From contig NZ_JAUSVL010000001.1 of NCBI RefSeq assembly GCF_030814695.1, positions 62,001-126,000 on the forward strand: 64,000 nt of DNA, written 5' to 3'. Under the pieces are notes generated by a model, which made no database searches, was not told the origin of the DNA, and saw nothing but the letters and a program-made list of their open reading frames with translations. This DNA is from Oligosphaera ethanolica (GTDB lineage: Bacteria > Verrucomicrobiota > Lentisphaeria > Oligosphaerales > Oligosphaeraceae). The position numbers were made by a program, and so were the translations under genes. Positions within the stretch are counted from its first letter, which is position 1. Every line of letters begins with the position of its first letter. Below are positions 17,599-25,829 of the stretch, in pieces.

Positions 17599-19209
17599 TC
17601 ACTCCCGCCGCATCAGCACGTAAGTAGGCAGGCCAATGACCTCGTAACGCTTCAAGATGGCCTGCAACAACGGGTCATTCATGTCGTCCGCCTGCACCGC
17701 CACCTTCACCCAGTCGCCCATGTGCGCAATCACCTCAGGCTCTTTGAAAGTCGTGCGCTTCATCGCCGCGCAACTCTTGCAACTCACGCCCCAGAAATCC
17801 AGAAAGAGCAGCTTGTTCTCCATCTCGGCGACCGTCATCGCCGCCGGTAAGTCGCTCAGCCAACCCGCAGGCGCGGATGCCGACGTCTGCACCGCATCAC
17901 CTGCACCTGCACCTGTCCGTAACAGCGCCACGCCAAGCCAGCCGTAGTACAAGGCAGCGCCAATAATCAAGACGCCAAATACGTGCTTGACATGCTCCAT
18001 CCACGCACCCGGCTTGGGCATCTTGCCCATGCCCGCACCCAATATCGGCCACGGCAAGGCCATGCCAATACCCAGCAGGAAAGGCAGAAACAAACCAACC
18101 CAATTACCGCGAGCAAAGAGGTCCGCCGCCAGCAACAGCACCCAAATCAGCACCGGTGCCACGCAAGCACCGGCCAACAGGGCCGCCAGCGCGCCCAGCA
18201 GGAAGGCGCCAAAAGCCCGACCGCCCTCGACATCGCCAAAACGACCCGCCCGCCAACGCGAAAAGTCCACAACGAACACGTCGAACATCGACAGCGCCAG
18301 GACCGCAAAGATCACCGCCACCCCAAAATTAAACCACGGCGAGGAGTTGATCGCGCCAAAACGCGCACCGGTGAGCACCGCCACCACGCCAATGGCACCG
18401 TACACAATGGTCATGCCCAAGCCGTACATGCCGCCAAGCATGAATCCACGGCTCTTCTTGTCGCCGGCAGCGGCGCCGGCACCGATGATCGCCAGATTGA
18501 TCGGTATCATCGGCAGCACGCAAGGCGTCAGGTTGAGCATGAAACCCAATGGAATGATCAACAGCGCCGCCACCAGCAAGCCGTAGCGCGCCAACACCCG
18601 GTCAAGCAGCTGCTCCTCAGCGGCCTCGCCAGACTCGGCCTGCCGCAACCAGCCCAGAAACGCGTCTTTATCCATGTAGCCCGTCGCCGTGCCCAGCACC
18701 GCAAAGCCCTCGGCCTGCCGCTGCCAGGCTAGCACCCGGTCGTCTGCCGGCAGTTCCGTCGGCTTCGCTTCAACTCGGGCCGACGCGCCCGCAAAGGTCA
18801 GGGCAAAAGCCACCGTCTCCGGCATGAAACACACGCCTTTGCTACAGCCTTGATAGTGCACGCTGAGCCCCAGGGGTTCGGGCACGGCGCCCGTCAAGCT
18901 ATACCGCTGGCTGAAACTCTGCAGAAAAACACGCGACTCTTCGCCCTCTTTCACCACCGGCTCCGGCCCCGCAACCAATTTCGCCGCCAGGCCCTCCGGC
19001 AGAGTCAGGTCCATGGCATCCTCATACAGATACGCATCGGCAGCAATCGTAAACTGCAGCTCAAGCATGGCCTGGCTACCGCCATCGCGCAGCAACGCCG
19101 CTGTCACCCCAAAGGCCTTCGCCGGCGCAGTCTGCCCCCAAACGCCACTCAGGCCACACCACAGCAGCAACCCACTTAGCAGATAAATCAGTCGTTTCTT
19201 CTTGAGCAT
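17599..19209 (-). CDS. dsbD: Thiol:disulfide interchange protein, three-domain DsbD
   Basis: The product is 536 aa, with the start MLKKKRLIYLLSG (GGAAGG 6 nt upstream) giving a clear signal peptide ending near GVWGQT. The periplasmic alpha domain contains YQGCSKGVCFMP with its Cys pair. The central eight-helix domain has the redox Cys in NLTPCVLPMIPINL and GACVAPVLIW. The C-terminal thioredoxin-like domain has WGVSCKSCAAMKRTTF (CxxC). DsbD moves electrons from cytoplasmic thioredoxin to periplasmic DsbC, CcmG and similar proteins. Its stop is 6 bases before the MetH-activation gene, which implies one transcript and hints at a redox link to cobalamin maintenance, though only by context. Confidence 0.93.
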   Translation of the reverse strand: MLKKKRLIYLLSGLLLWCGLSGVWGQTAPAKAFGVTAALLRDGGSQAMLELQFTIAADAYLYEDAMDLTLPEGLAAKLVAGPEPVVKEGEESRVFLQSFSQRYSLTGAVPEPLGLSVHYQGCSKGVCFMPETVAFALTFAGASARVEAKPTELPADDRVLAWQRQAEGFAVLGTATGYMDKDAFLGWLRQAESGEAAEEQLLDRVLARYGLLVAALLIIPLGFMLNLTPCVLPMIPINLAIIGAGAAAGDKKSRGFMLGGMYGLGMTIVYGAIGVVAVLTGARFGAINSSPWFNFGVAVIFAVLALSMFDVFVVDFSRWRAGRFGDVEGGRAFGAFLLGALAALLAGACVAPVLIWVLLLAADLFARGNWVGLFLPFLLGIGMALPWPILGAGMGKMPKPGAWMEHVKHVFGVLIIGAALYYGWLGVALLRTGAGAGDAVQTSASAPAGWLSDLPAAMTVAEMENKLLFLDFWGVSCKSCAAMKRTTFKEPEVIAHMGDWVKVAVQADDMNDPLLQAILKRYEVIGLPTYVLMRRE

Positions 19210-19479
19210 GATCTCCCTTCCGACAGCCGTAGCCATCTCATTCGCAAGCACGGACATTCCGGCTCGCTCGTGTAGTATCCTGTCTTTTTCCGAAAAAAAC
19301 ACCCGCACCCGCGCAAATATGTGAGCACGTCACTCTTCACTCGCCCGCTCAACACACGAACAGGGCAATGCGCGCTTTGGACAGCCCCGAGGCTCAGTCT
19401 GTTCCCCCGGCCATGGCTTTCAAGCCATCGCCAACTATATTACTCTTTCACCTTTTTCACCTCAGGAACATCGTTCAGC

Positions 19480-20325
19480 ATGACTGTTTTCCATCCATAC
19501 CGCAGCGGTAACTGGCGTGGCGTCGTCCACCACCAATGGCAAGAGCCTCTGCAGAACCTCGACCAGTGGCTGCGTGATAATCCCGGCACAACCGTCATCG
19601 CGAAAAAAGCCCGCACGGTCTCCCGCGTGGAAACGCCCAACGGCGTCCTCTACGTGAAAGTCCTCCACCGCCTGCAGGAAAAAGGCCCGGCCTGGAAAAT
19701 GCTGCTCACGGGCAGCAAGTGGTTCCTCCGCCCGTCCCGGGCCATCGCCGTCTTCAAGATCACCAGCGCCATGCTGGACAAGGGCATCGGCTGCCCCGAG
19801 CCCGTCCTCGCCGCCCGCCGCCGCAACGCCATCGGCTGGCCCGAAGACGTCTTCATCTGCCGCGAAGTGCCATACCCGACGCTGCTCTCACTGTTTTACA
19901 CCGCAGACAAGATCCCCGCCCGCGATGCCCTGATCGCCAACGCCGCCCATGGCATCGCCGCCCTCCACAACCAAGGCTTCGTCCACGGCGATTGTCTCCC
20001 CGGCAATCTCTGCCTGGCACCGGATCAGTCCATCGTCTTCCTGGACAACGACCGCACCCAACCGATGCCGCTCATGCTTAGACGCCGCGCCCGACTCAAC
20101 AACGTCGTCCAATTCCTCTCACGACTGCCGCAAAGCACGCAACAAGGCGATGTCTTCACGCTCTTCCTGAACACATACCGGCGCGAGTGCGCTGCGACCT
20201 GTCCAATCAGCTCCGACAGCCTGTCGCGTCTGGCCCAAAAACTCCAACACCGCCTGGCTCTCCTCGCCGCAAAACGCGCCCGCAAAAACCGCGTCCAAGC
20301 GCAGGCCCAAAATGGAAGGCATTGA
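19480..20325 (+). CDS. LPS core sugar kinase 1 (Kdo/WaaP family)
   Basis: The product is 281 aa, starting MTVFHPYRSGNWRG. It has the protein-kinase-like small fold of the Kdo/WaaP/InaA family: an N-lobe Lys in GVLYVKVLHRL, the catalytic-loop equivalent FVHGDCLPGNLCL (HxD with Asn), and the metal-binding Asp in IVFLDNDRT. Such enzymes phosphorylate Kdo or heptose of the lipopolysaccharide inner core at the cytoplasmic face. It is the first and best-preserved of four consecutive kinase genes. The C-terminus is Arg/Lys-rich (AAKRARKNRVQ). Confidence 0.82.
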   Translation: MTVFHPYRSGNWRGVVHHQWQEPLQNLDQWLRDNPGTTVIAKKARTVSRVETPNGVLYVKVLHRLQEKGPAWKMLLTGSKWFLRPSRAIAVFKITSAMLDKGIGCPEPVLAARRRNAIGWPEDVFICREVPYPTLLSLFYTADKIPARDALIANAAHGIAALHNQGFVHGDCLPGNLCLAPDQSIVFLDNDRTQPMPLMLRRRARLNNVVQFLSRLPQSTQQGDVFTLFLNTYRRECAATCPISSDSLSRLAQKLQHRLALLAAKRARKNRVQAQAQNGRH

Positions 20326-20440
20326 ACGGCTTCAGCTGAGCAGGCCGTCAGCCTGGAGTATATTACCGCTCCACATCGCTAATCACCACATGAGTGACAA
20401 CAACTGATCGCCCATACGATCACCCGCAGAGGAATGCCCC

Positions 20441-21154
20441 ATGTTTCTCCACATTCAACCAGAATGGCAAGTCGTCCTCAAACAAAACGGCCTCGACAAC
20501 TACCAGGCTCTGCTTTCTTTCACCAACGACTGCTGTATGTCCAGCCACACCCGCGGCGCCACTTGGCGACATACCCTTAGTGATGGTCGTACAATCTTTA
20601 TCAAACAAGATTACTTCACTAAAATCGCCGTCGCCTGCCGCTACCTCCTGCGTGGCAAAAAGCCCCTCTGCAACATGGAAAAAGAACGCCGCGCCTTCGC
20701 CCTGGCCGCTCAACACGGCTTTGCCGTCCCGGAAGTCATCGCCTGGGGCGAACAGCGCCGGCTGGGCCTACCACATACCGGCGTCATGATCATGCTCCCC
20801 GTCGACGGCATCCCCGTCGACCGCTTCGCCGCCGATCCCAAAAACAAAGATCAGGCCCACGCTGCCATCGCCAAAGCCGAACATACCCTCGCACGCCTCC
20901 AGGACTGCCGCCTCGACTGGAAAACCGACTGCAAACCGGAGCATTTCTTCATCCGCCCAGACGGCTCCATCGCTCTCATTGACCTGGAACGACTCAGGCA
21001 ACGCAAAAGGCCCCTGACACAAGACTACCGCGACAGGCAACTCCGGCGCTTCCGCTCGCTCCTGCCTGAAACATTCCGGCCCCCACACCAAGACCATCCG
21101 CACGCAACTGCACACGGTGCCGCCTTTTGCACCAATTGTTCGCGTGACAGTTGA
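20441..21154 (+). CDS. LPS core sugar kinase 2 (Kdo/WaaP-like)
   Basis: The product is 237 aa; AGAGGAA lies 7 nt before the ATG. Visible kinase elements: RTIFIKQDYF (N-lobe Lys), NMEKERRAFALAAQHGFAVPEVI (alpha-C Glu), WKTDCKPEHFFIRPDGSIALIDLERL (catalytic loop and metal-binding Asp). The catalytic loop has D-C-K-P-E-H instead of the HGD...N of its neighbour, closer to lipopolysaccharide kinase subfamilies such as WaaP/RfaP. It ends 6 bases before the next kinase. The acceptor sugar cannot be predicted. Confidence 0.75.
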   Translation: MFLHIQPEWQVVLKQNGLDNYQALLSFTNDCCMSSHTRGATWRHTLSDGRTIFIKQDYFTKIAVACRYLLRGKKPLCNMEKERRAFALAAQHGFAVPEVIAWGEQRRLGLPHTGVMIMLPVDGIPVDRFAADPKNKDQAHAAIAKAEHTLARLQDCRLDWKTDCKPEHFFIRPDGSIALIDLERLRQRKRPLTQDYRDRQLRRFRSLLPETFRPPHQDHPHATAHGAAFCTNCSRDS

Positions 21155-21160
21155 CACGCC

Positions 21161-22120
21161 ATGTCAGCAAGCCCCACTACATCACCTGGCCAGCCCCCCC
21201 AACCAGTGCTCGCCCCTAATCCAACAATCAGCGCCTTCACCGGCAAAGCCTGGCGCCAGTTGCGCCGGGCTTTGCTCCAGGGCAGTCCTGACGGCAACTG
21301 CCGGGTGGAAAAGCTGCCCGATGGGATCCTGCGCTACACCGCGCAGCTGTCTCGCGAAGATGTCATCAGCATCCTCAATGCCGAGGCCAATGCACTCCCC
21401 CAAGCTACCATCAAGATCGACCGCAAACGCAGCATTCACCGGGTGTGGCTGCGTGACCAGTCCTTTGTCCTTAAGACCTACCACCACCTGCATCGCTGGC
21501 TCGCAGTCTCACCAGACCGCAAGAGCTGGCTTGGCGCCCATCGCTTGAACAATAACGTGCCCTGTTACGCATGGTTCCGAAAACATGATCGCAGCTCGGC
21601 TACTATCATCTACGGCGACGCCGGCAATCGCGACCTTTACATGCCGGAATGGTCACATAACCCCGACACTACCACCACAGCCCTTTTCCGCCAGGCCGGG
21701 GGCATCCTCGCCGCGCTGCACCGCCAGAATATCTTCCACGCCGACACCAAGCCCGGCAATTTCGTCTATATGGACAGCCCCACCACCAACTCAACTCTTC
21801 ATCTGATCGACACCGACGATGTCCGCTGCTACTGGCATCTGAGCACTCGCCGACGACTCAAAAACCTCGCCCAGTTCATGGGCTGCACCCGCGAAGATAT
21901 TCCCGGCGAGGCCTATCTCGCAGCACTCACAGCCTTCCTCAATGGCTACATGCAGTATTACCCAACCACAGCAACTGTACTCGTGGCGCAGTTTCCCGCC
22001 ATAGCCGACGCCATAGCCGCGCTCTATCCCGAACGTCACCACCTCAACCACCCAATCGTCAGTCTCCTCGCCAAACGTCTCCAAGCGTACCAACCCGACA
22101 TAACAACCCTCCCCAGCTGA
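21161..22120 (+). CDS. LPS core sugar kinase 3 (Kdo/WaaP-like)
   Basis: The product is 319 aa. It has SFVLKTYHHLHRW (N-lobe Lys) and a catalytic loop NIFHADTKPGNFVYM followed by LHLIDTDDVRCY (metal-binding Asp), the H-x-D-x-K-x-x-N pattern of WaaP-type kinases. There is an N-terminal Pro-rich extension of about 25 residues. The sequence is strongly diverged from the other three copies, which suggests old duplications and different acceptor positions on the core oligosaccharide. It is within one transcription unit: 6 bases after kinase 2 and 13 before kinase 4. Confidence 0.8.
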   Translation: MSASPTTSPGQPPQPVLAPNPTISAFTGKAWRQLRRALLQGSPDGNCRVEKLPDGILRYTAQLSREDVISILNAEANALPQATIKIDRKRSIHRVWLRDQSFVLKTYHHLHRWLAVSPDRKSWLGAHRLNNNVPCYAWFRKHDRSSATIIYGDAGNRDLYMPEWSHNPDTTTTALFRQAGGILAALHRQNIFHADTKPGNFVYMDSPTTNSTLHLIDTDDVRCYWHLSTRRRLKNLAQFMGCTREDIPGEAYLAALTAFLNGYMQYYPTTATVLVAQFPAIADAIAALYPERHHLNHPIVSLLAKRLQAYQPDITTLPS

Positions 22121-22133
22121 TCCCCCTCACCTC

Positions 22134-22940
22134 ATGCAAAGCCCGTGCCCGACATTTCAGTACGCCGGCAAACATAACGGCATCGACTTCTGGTTCAGTC
22201 CGGAATGCCCCGTCGTCGACGAAGCCATGGCCCAAGTCAGCAGCGCCCAGGCGCCCGCAGCGGCAATCCTAAAAAATGACGGCAAACGCCTGCTCTTCGT
22301 CGCCGGCAAGCAAGAGGTAAAACGCTTCGTCGTCAAAATCAACCTCCTGCCACGCTGGAAAGACCGCCTGCGCGCCAAGCAATTCGCGCCAGAAGAATGT
22401 CAGTGCCATCACCGCATCGCCCAGCTGGGCATTCCCGTGCCCGCCCTGTGGGGCTTTTTTGCAGAAAAACGCTGCGGCATCACCCGCCGCAATGGCCTCG
22501 TCATCGCTTTCCTCGAACATTACCGCAATCTCAGCATCGACGAAAATAACCGCGCTGTCCCGCTGTTGCTCGCTCTCTACGAAAAAGGCATCAGCCATCC
22601 TGATTTCATGCGCAATAACATCATGGTCAACGACGATACGCAGGAACACGTGCTCATCGACCTCGAACGCAGTTCTTTTCACTCACCACGCGATCTGCGC
22701 ATCCTGGTCATGAATCTTGCACGCTACATTGAATACAATGAACGGCCATTGCTGCACCCCGACAACCAGGCTATGATCAACCTGGCTTACGCGGGTCTCG
22801 CCAACCCGCCATGCAGCCGCGACGCTTTCGCGGAATTGCTTGCCATGCTCAACTCCAGTCACCTTAGCACCCGTGAACGCGTCGGACTCGTCGTACCCGA
22901 CGACGTCATGTCTAAACTGCGCCAATACTGCCCACAATGA
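22134..22940 (+). CDS. LPS core sugar kinase 4 (Kdo/WaaP-like)
   Basis: The product is 268 aa. Kinase elements: RFVVKINLLPRWKDRLRAKQFAPEECQCHHRIAQLGIPVP (Lys and alpha-C Glu), GISHPDFMRNNIMVND (H-x-D-x-x-x-N-N catalytic loop) and EHVLIDLERSSF (metal-binding Asp). The LPRWKDRLRAK stretch is typical of lipopolysaccharide kinases that dock on membrane-bound lipid A-core. The TGA overlaps the next ATG (ATGA), so the downstream gene is translationally coupled. Four unequal kinases in a row are reminiscent of the waaP-wapP-wapQ core region of Pseudomonas aeruginosa. Confidence 0.78.
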   Translation: MQSPCPTFQYAGKHNGIDFWFSPECPVVDEAMAQVSSAQAPAAAILKNDGKRLLFVAGKQEVKRFVVKINLLPRWKDRLRAKQFAPEECQCHHRIAQLGIPVPALWGFFAEKRCGITRRNGLVIAFLEHYRNLSIDENNRAVPLLLALYEKGISHPDFMRNNIMVNDDTQEHVLIDLERSSFHSPRDLRILVMNLARYIEYNERPLLHPDNQAMINLAYAGLANPPCSRDAFAELLAMLNSSHLSTRERVGLVVPDDVMSKLRQYCPQ

Positions 22941-24160
22941 AAAAAATCATCAACTACCTCCGCTACCGCTGGCTGCTCGCAAAATGGCAACGCCGCGCAA
23001 AGAAAAAACGCCGCGCAAATGTCATGGTCGGCAACCTCAACGATTTCTTCGCTGAACTCGCGAAGTGTCAAATCAGCTACGTCGTCCTCCGCTGGTTCGA
23101 CGAACTACCCGCCGACCGCAGCGCGGAAAAGAGCTTCCAGGGCGACATCGATCTGCTCGTCGAATCCGCACAGCTGGAGGATTTCTGCCGCATCGTCGCC
23201 GCATTTCCCGGCCACATCAAGATTGATCTCTACTCCAATGGCATTCGCCTCGGCACGGACTGCAAACGCATCGCCTACTTCCCGCCCGTCCTCGGCAGTG
23301 AAATCCTCCATGACCGCTGCCGGCACGATGGCCGCTTCTACCGCCCCGCGCCCCGTCCCTATCTCTACTCGCTGCTCTACCACTGCTGCTACCAGAAAGG
23401 CCTGCTCTGCGGCCTGCCCACCGGCACCGCCCTGGACAACCCGGAAACGTACTCCCACGACCTCAAACGTGAACTCACTCTGACCGCCGCCGCCTGCGCC
23501 GAAACCCTGCCGCAGCCACTGACCCTCTTGGCCATCCACCAGTGGCTGCAGCAACGACAATGGGCCATGCCTTACGACCTCATCCCCAGATGGCCCGCCC
23601 GTAACGCTTGGCATGACGAACTGCTCAAACGCGAAACCGCCGAGCTCAACAAGGCCCTCGCCGGCCTCAAGGACCTGCTGGTGTTCCTCATCCGCGAAGA
23701 CGCCGTCAGCACCGGCGCCGATCAGCCCATCGTCCAGGCTCTGGCCAAGAAATTCACCGTTCTGGACGTCGTCCAGCTCGATCAGCAGCAACAGCAACGG
23801 GTCATGCGACAAACCCGCGGCGGCGATTGGACCAAACACAAGGACGTCGTCATTGTCGCACCCGTCATCGCCGTCGTCTGCCACGACCCGTCGCCGCAAC
23901 CCGTCGATAACAGCTCCGGCCTGGGCAGCATTCACCATTTCGTCGGCAACGCCAACGTCTTTTACAAACATGCCATCCGCAAGGACCTGGAACGGCGTTT
24001 CCCCGACGCCATCAATTTCATGCACGGCAGCGACAACGACCCCGAAAGCATGGCGTACATCAAGGCCATCTACGGTCCGCAATGGCCAGAACGCATCGCT
24101 TCCTGGAAACAGCTCCCGCCCGACGCCCCCGGCCAAGCCACCAGCAACTCCCCGCTCTGA
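22937..24160 (+). CDS. Nucleotidyltransferase-like protein in the LPS core cluster
   Basis: The product is 407 aa. A very basic N-terminus (LLAKWQRRAKKKRRANVM) could bind membrane or nucleic acid. Residues 45-90 hold YVVLRWFDELPADRSAEKSFQGDIDLLVE; the GDxDLLV core resembles the metal-binding motif of small nucleotidyltransferase-fold (NTP_transf_5-like) proteins found in capsule and LPS clusters. The C-terminal third (SIHHFVGNANVFYKHAIRKDLERRFPDAINFMHGSD) is unassigned. It is coupled to kinase 4 by ATGA and ends 9 bases before the glycosyltransferase. The family assignment is tentative; function in LPS assembly is inferred from context. Confidence 0.55.
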   Translation: MKKIINYLRYRWLLAKWQRRAKKKRRANVMVGNLNDFFAELAKCQISYVVLRWFDELPADRSAEKSFQGDIDLLVESAQLEDFCRIVAAFPGHIKIDLYSNGIRLGTDCKRIAYFPPVLGSEILHDRCRHDGRFYRPAPRPYLYSLLYHCCYQKGLLCGLPTGTALDNPETYSHDLKRELTLTAAACAETLPQPLTLLAIHQWLQQRQWAMPYDLIPRWPARNAWHDELLKRETAELNKALAGLKDLLVFLIREDAVSTGADQPIVQALAKKFTVLDVVQLDQQQQQRVMRQTRGGDWTKHKDVVIVAPVIAVVCHDPSPQPVDNSSGLGSIHHFVGNANVFYKHAIRKDLERRFPDAINFMHGSDNDPESMAYIKAIYGPQWPERIASWKQLPPDAPGQATSNSPL

Positions 24161-24169
24161 GTAACCCCC

Positions 24170-25303
24170 ATGCGCCTGGCATTCACCATCTTCAAATACT
24201 TCCCCCACGGCGGCGCCCAAAAGGACATGCTGGCTATTGCCCACGCCTGCAAACAACGCGGGCACGACATCACGCTCTTCTGCTATGAGTTCCAGGGTGA
24301 ACAGCCAGCCTGGCTGGACCTACGCCTTCTCCCGGCCAAAGGTCGCAGCAACCACCGCCGCGCCATGCACTTCCAAGAACTCGCCCTGACCGCCATCGCC
24401 GCCGATCGCTTTGATGGCGTCATCGGCTTCAGCCGCATGGCCGGCCTGGATGTCTATTTTGCCGCCGATGACTGCCTGGCCGCCCAATTGGCAACACGCA
24501 GCCTCCTCACCCGCATGCTCCCCCGCGCCCGCTCCTTCGCCGTCATGGAAAGAGCCGCCATCAGCCCCGCCGGCGCAAAAATGATTTTGACTCTCACCCG
24601 CCGCCAGGAAGACGACTTCCAACGACATTACTCCTGCGCCCCCAGGCGTTTCTTCCGCCTGCCGCCACTCGTGCCCGACGCGTTCCGCGATCTTGCCGCC
24701 CTACAAGCCAAACGCAACGCGCTGCGCCAGGAACTGGGAGCAGGGGAGAAGGACCTCATCCTGGCCCAGGTCGCCTCCAGCTACCACACCAAAGGCGTTG
24801 ACCGCACCCTCCGCGCCATCGCCGCCCTGCCCGACTCCATCCGGCCACGCCTGTGGGTCGTCGGCGCCGAAAAACATCCCGGAGGCATGCAACGCCTGGC
24901 CCGAAAACTCGGCATCGCCCCCCGGATTACCTTCTGCGGCGGCCGCAATGACGTCCCGGCCATCCTCGCCGCCGCCGATGCCATGGTCCATCCCGCCCGA
25001 CAGGAATCCGCCGGCGCCGTCCTGGTCGAGGCCCTCGCCGCCGGTCTGCCCGTGATCACCAGCGGCATCTGTGGCTATGCCGAGCACGTCCACAACGCCG
25101 GCGCCGGCGCCGTCATCCCCGAGCCATTCCAGCAGCACCAGCTCAATCAACAGCTTGCATCACTGCTGGCAGACCACGCTTGGCTGCAGTCCTGCGCCGC
25201 AAACGCCCGCGCCTACACCAAAAACCACGACTTCTACGCCCGCGCTGACATTGCCGCCATAGCCATCGAAAAATCGCTCACCACCAAAGCCACCACGCCG
25301 TAA
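24170..25303 (+). CDS. Family 4 glycosyltransferase, WaaG-like
   Basis: The product is 377 aa. The GT-B fold of GT4: the N-terminus FTIFKYFPHGGAQKDMLAIA is the acceptor-side glycine loop typical of WaaG/RfaG (LPS core glucosyltransferase I). The C-terminal donor domain has VGAEKHPGGM, VHPARQESAGAVLVEALAAGLPVITSGICGYAEHV, with the E-x7-E motif binding the nucleotide sugar. WaaG adds the first outer-core glucose to heptose II. It is last in a six-gene run with four LPS kinases, just as waaG and waaP are adjacent in other Gram-negatives. Donor sugar is not certain. Confidence 0.87.
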   Translation: MRLAFTIFKYFPHGGAQKDMLAIAHACKQRGHDITLFCYEFQGEQPAWLDLRLLPAKGRSNHRRAMHFQELALTAIAADRFDGVIGFSRMAGLDVYFAADDCLAAQLATRSLLTRMLPRARSFAVMERAAISPAGAKMILTLTRRQEDDFQRHYSCAPRRFFRLPPLVPDAFRDLAALQAKRNALRQELGAGEKDLILAQVASSYHTKGVDRTLRAIAALPDSIRPRLWVVGAEKHPGGMQRLARKLGIAPRITFCGGRNDVPAILAAADAMVHPARQESAGAVLVEALAAGLPVITSGICGYAEHVHNAGAGAVIPEPFQQHQLNQQLASLLADHAWLQSCAANARAYTKNHDFYARADIAAIAIEKSLTTKATTP

Positions 25304-25413
25304 GGACAGTGACCGGCTAACCTCCACATATCCCCAATACTCTTCACGTAACGATTTCCCTGTCGCGAGTTGTTTCAACCAAAACAGCCTTTTGTCATCG
25401 CGGCATTTCATCG

Positions 25414-25575
25414 CCGCGAAGCGGCAGAAGCGCTGAAAGCGCGAAAGCATACCAGCCCAGGGCAAGCGACGCCGCAGGCGGAGCGCCGCCCTGGGTAAAG
25501 CGCCAACTAAGGCCGTGTTCCTCGGCCTCTTTGGCCTCAGTCGGCGCAGCTGACTGAGGCCAAAGAGGCAATGGA
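25414..25575. repeat. Dispersed hairpin repeat, copy 1
   Basis: It starts with GCCGCGAAGCGGCAGAAGCG followed by CTGAAAGCGC and ends with AAAGAGGCAATGGAAC. The right part folds into a perfect 17-bp stem (25526-25542 with 25552-25568). The same composite recurs at 41785-41915 with a different but still paired stem, and its first segment at 45929-45962. Confidence 0.75.
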
Positions 25576-25710
25576 ACTTATTGACTGCAGCAGTATTGCG
25601 TGCTGCACCCCATCGTCGCTGGTCTTTTAGGTCGCCCCGACAGGGCTCATAATGATTGATGCCTCTTACCCAGGGCGTCGCGCCGCCTTCGGCGTCGCTT
25701 GCCCTGGGCT
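25454..25710. repeat. MITE-like unit with 45-bp terminal inverted repeats
   Basis: The left arm 25454-25498 and right arm 25666-25710 are reverse complements with 3 mismatches in 45 (outer ends AGCCCAGGGCAAGCG and CGCTTGCCCTGGGCT). Each arm is itself nearly palindromic. The 167-bp interior contains the dispersed hairpin repeat stem. No target-site duplication is obvious and there is no ORF. The unit fills most of the 526-base spacer between the glycosyltransferase and phoH; the rest of that spacer shows nothing recognisable. Confidence 0.6.
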
Positions 25711-25829
25711 ATCTTAGGTCGCGTCTTCGGCGCTCAAAACCTCGGCGAATGATCGTGCGCATGGTTACCAATCAACTCCTCGCCAACCATTGCCAGAACA
25801 CTAAGTGAAGAGCATTGCCCCCATATCCC

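Noticed and set aside
23105..24265. 386-aa minus-strand frame opposite the nucleotidyltransferase-like gene
   Set aside because: Antisense shadow; the plus-strand gene is coupled to its neighbours by ATGA and a short gap.
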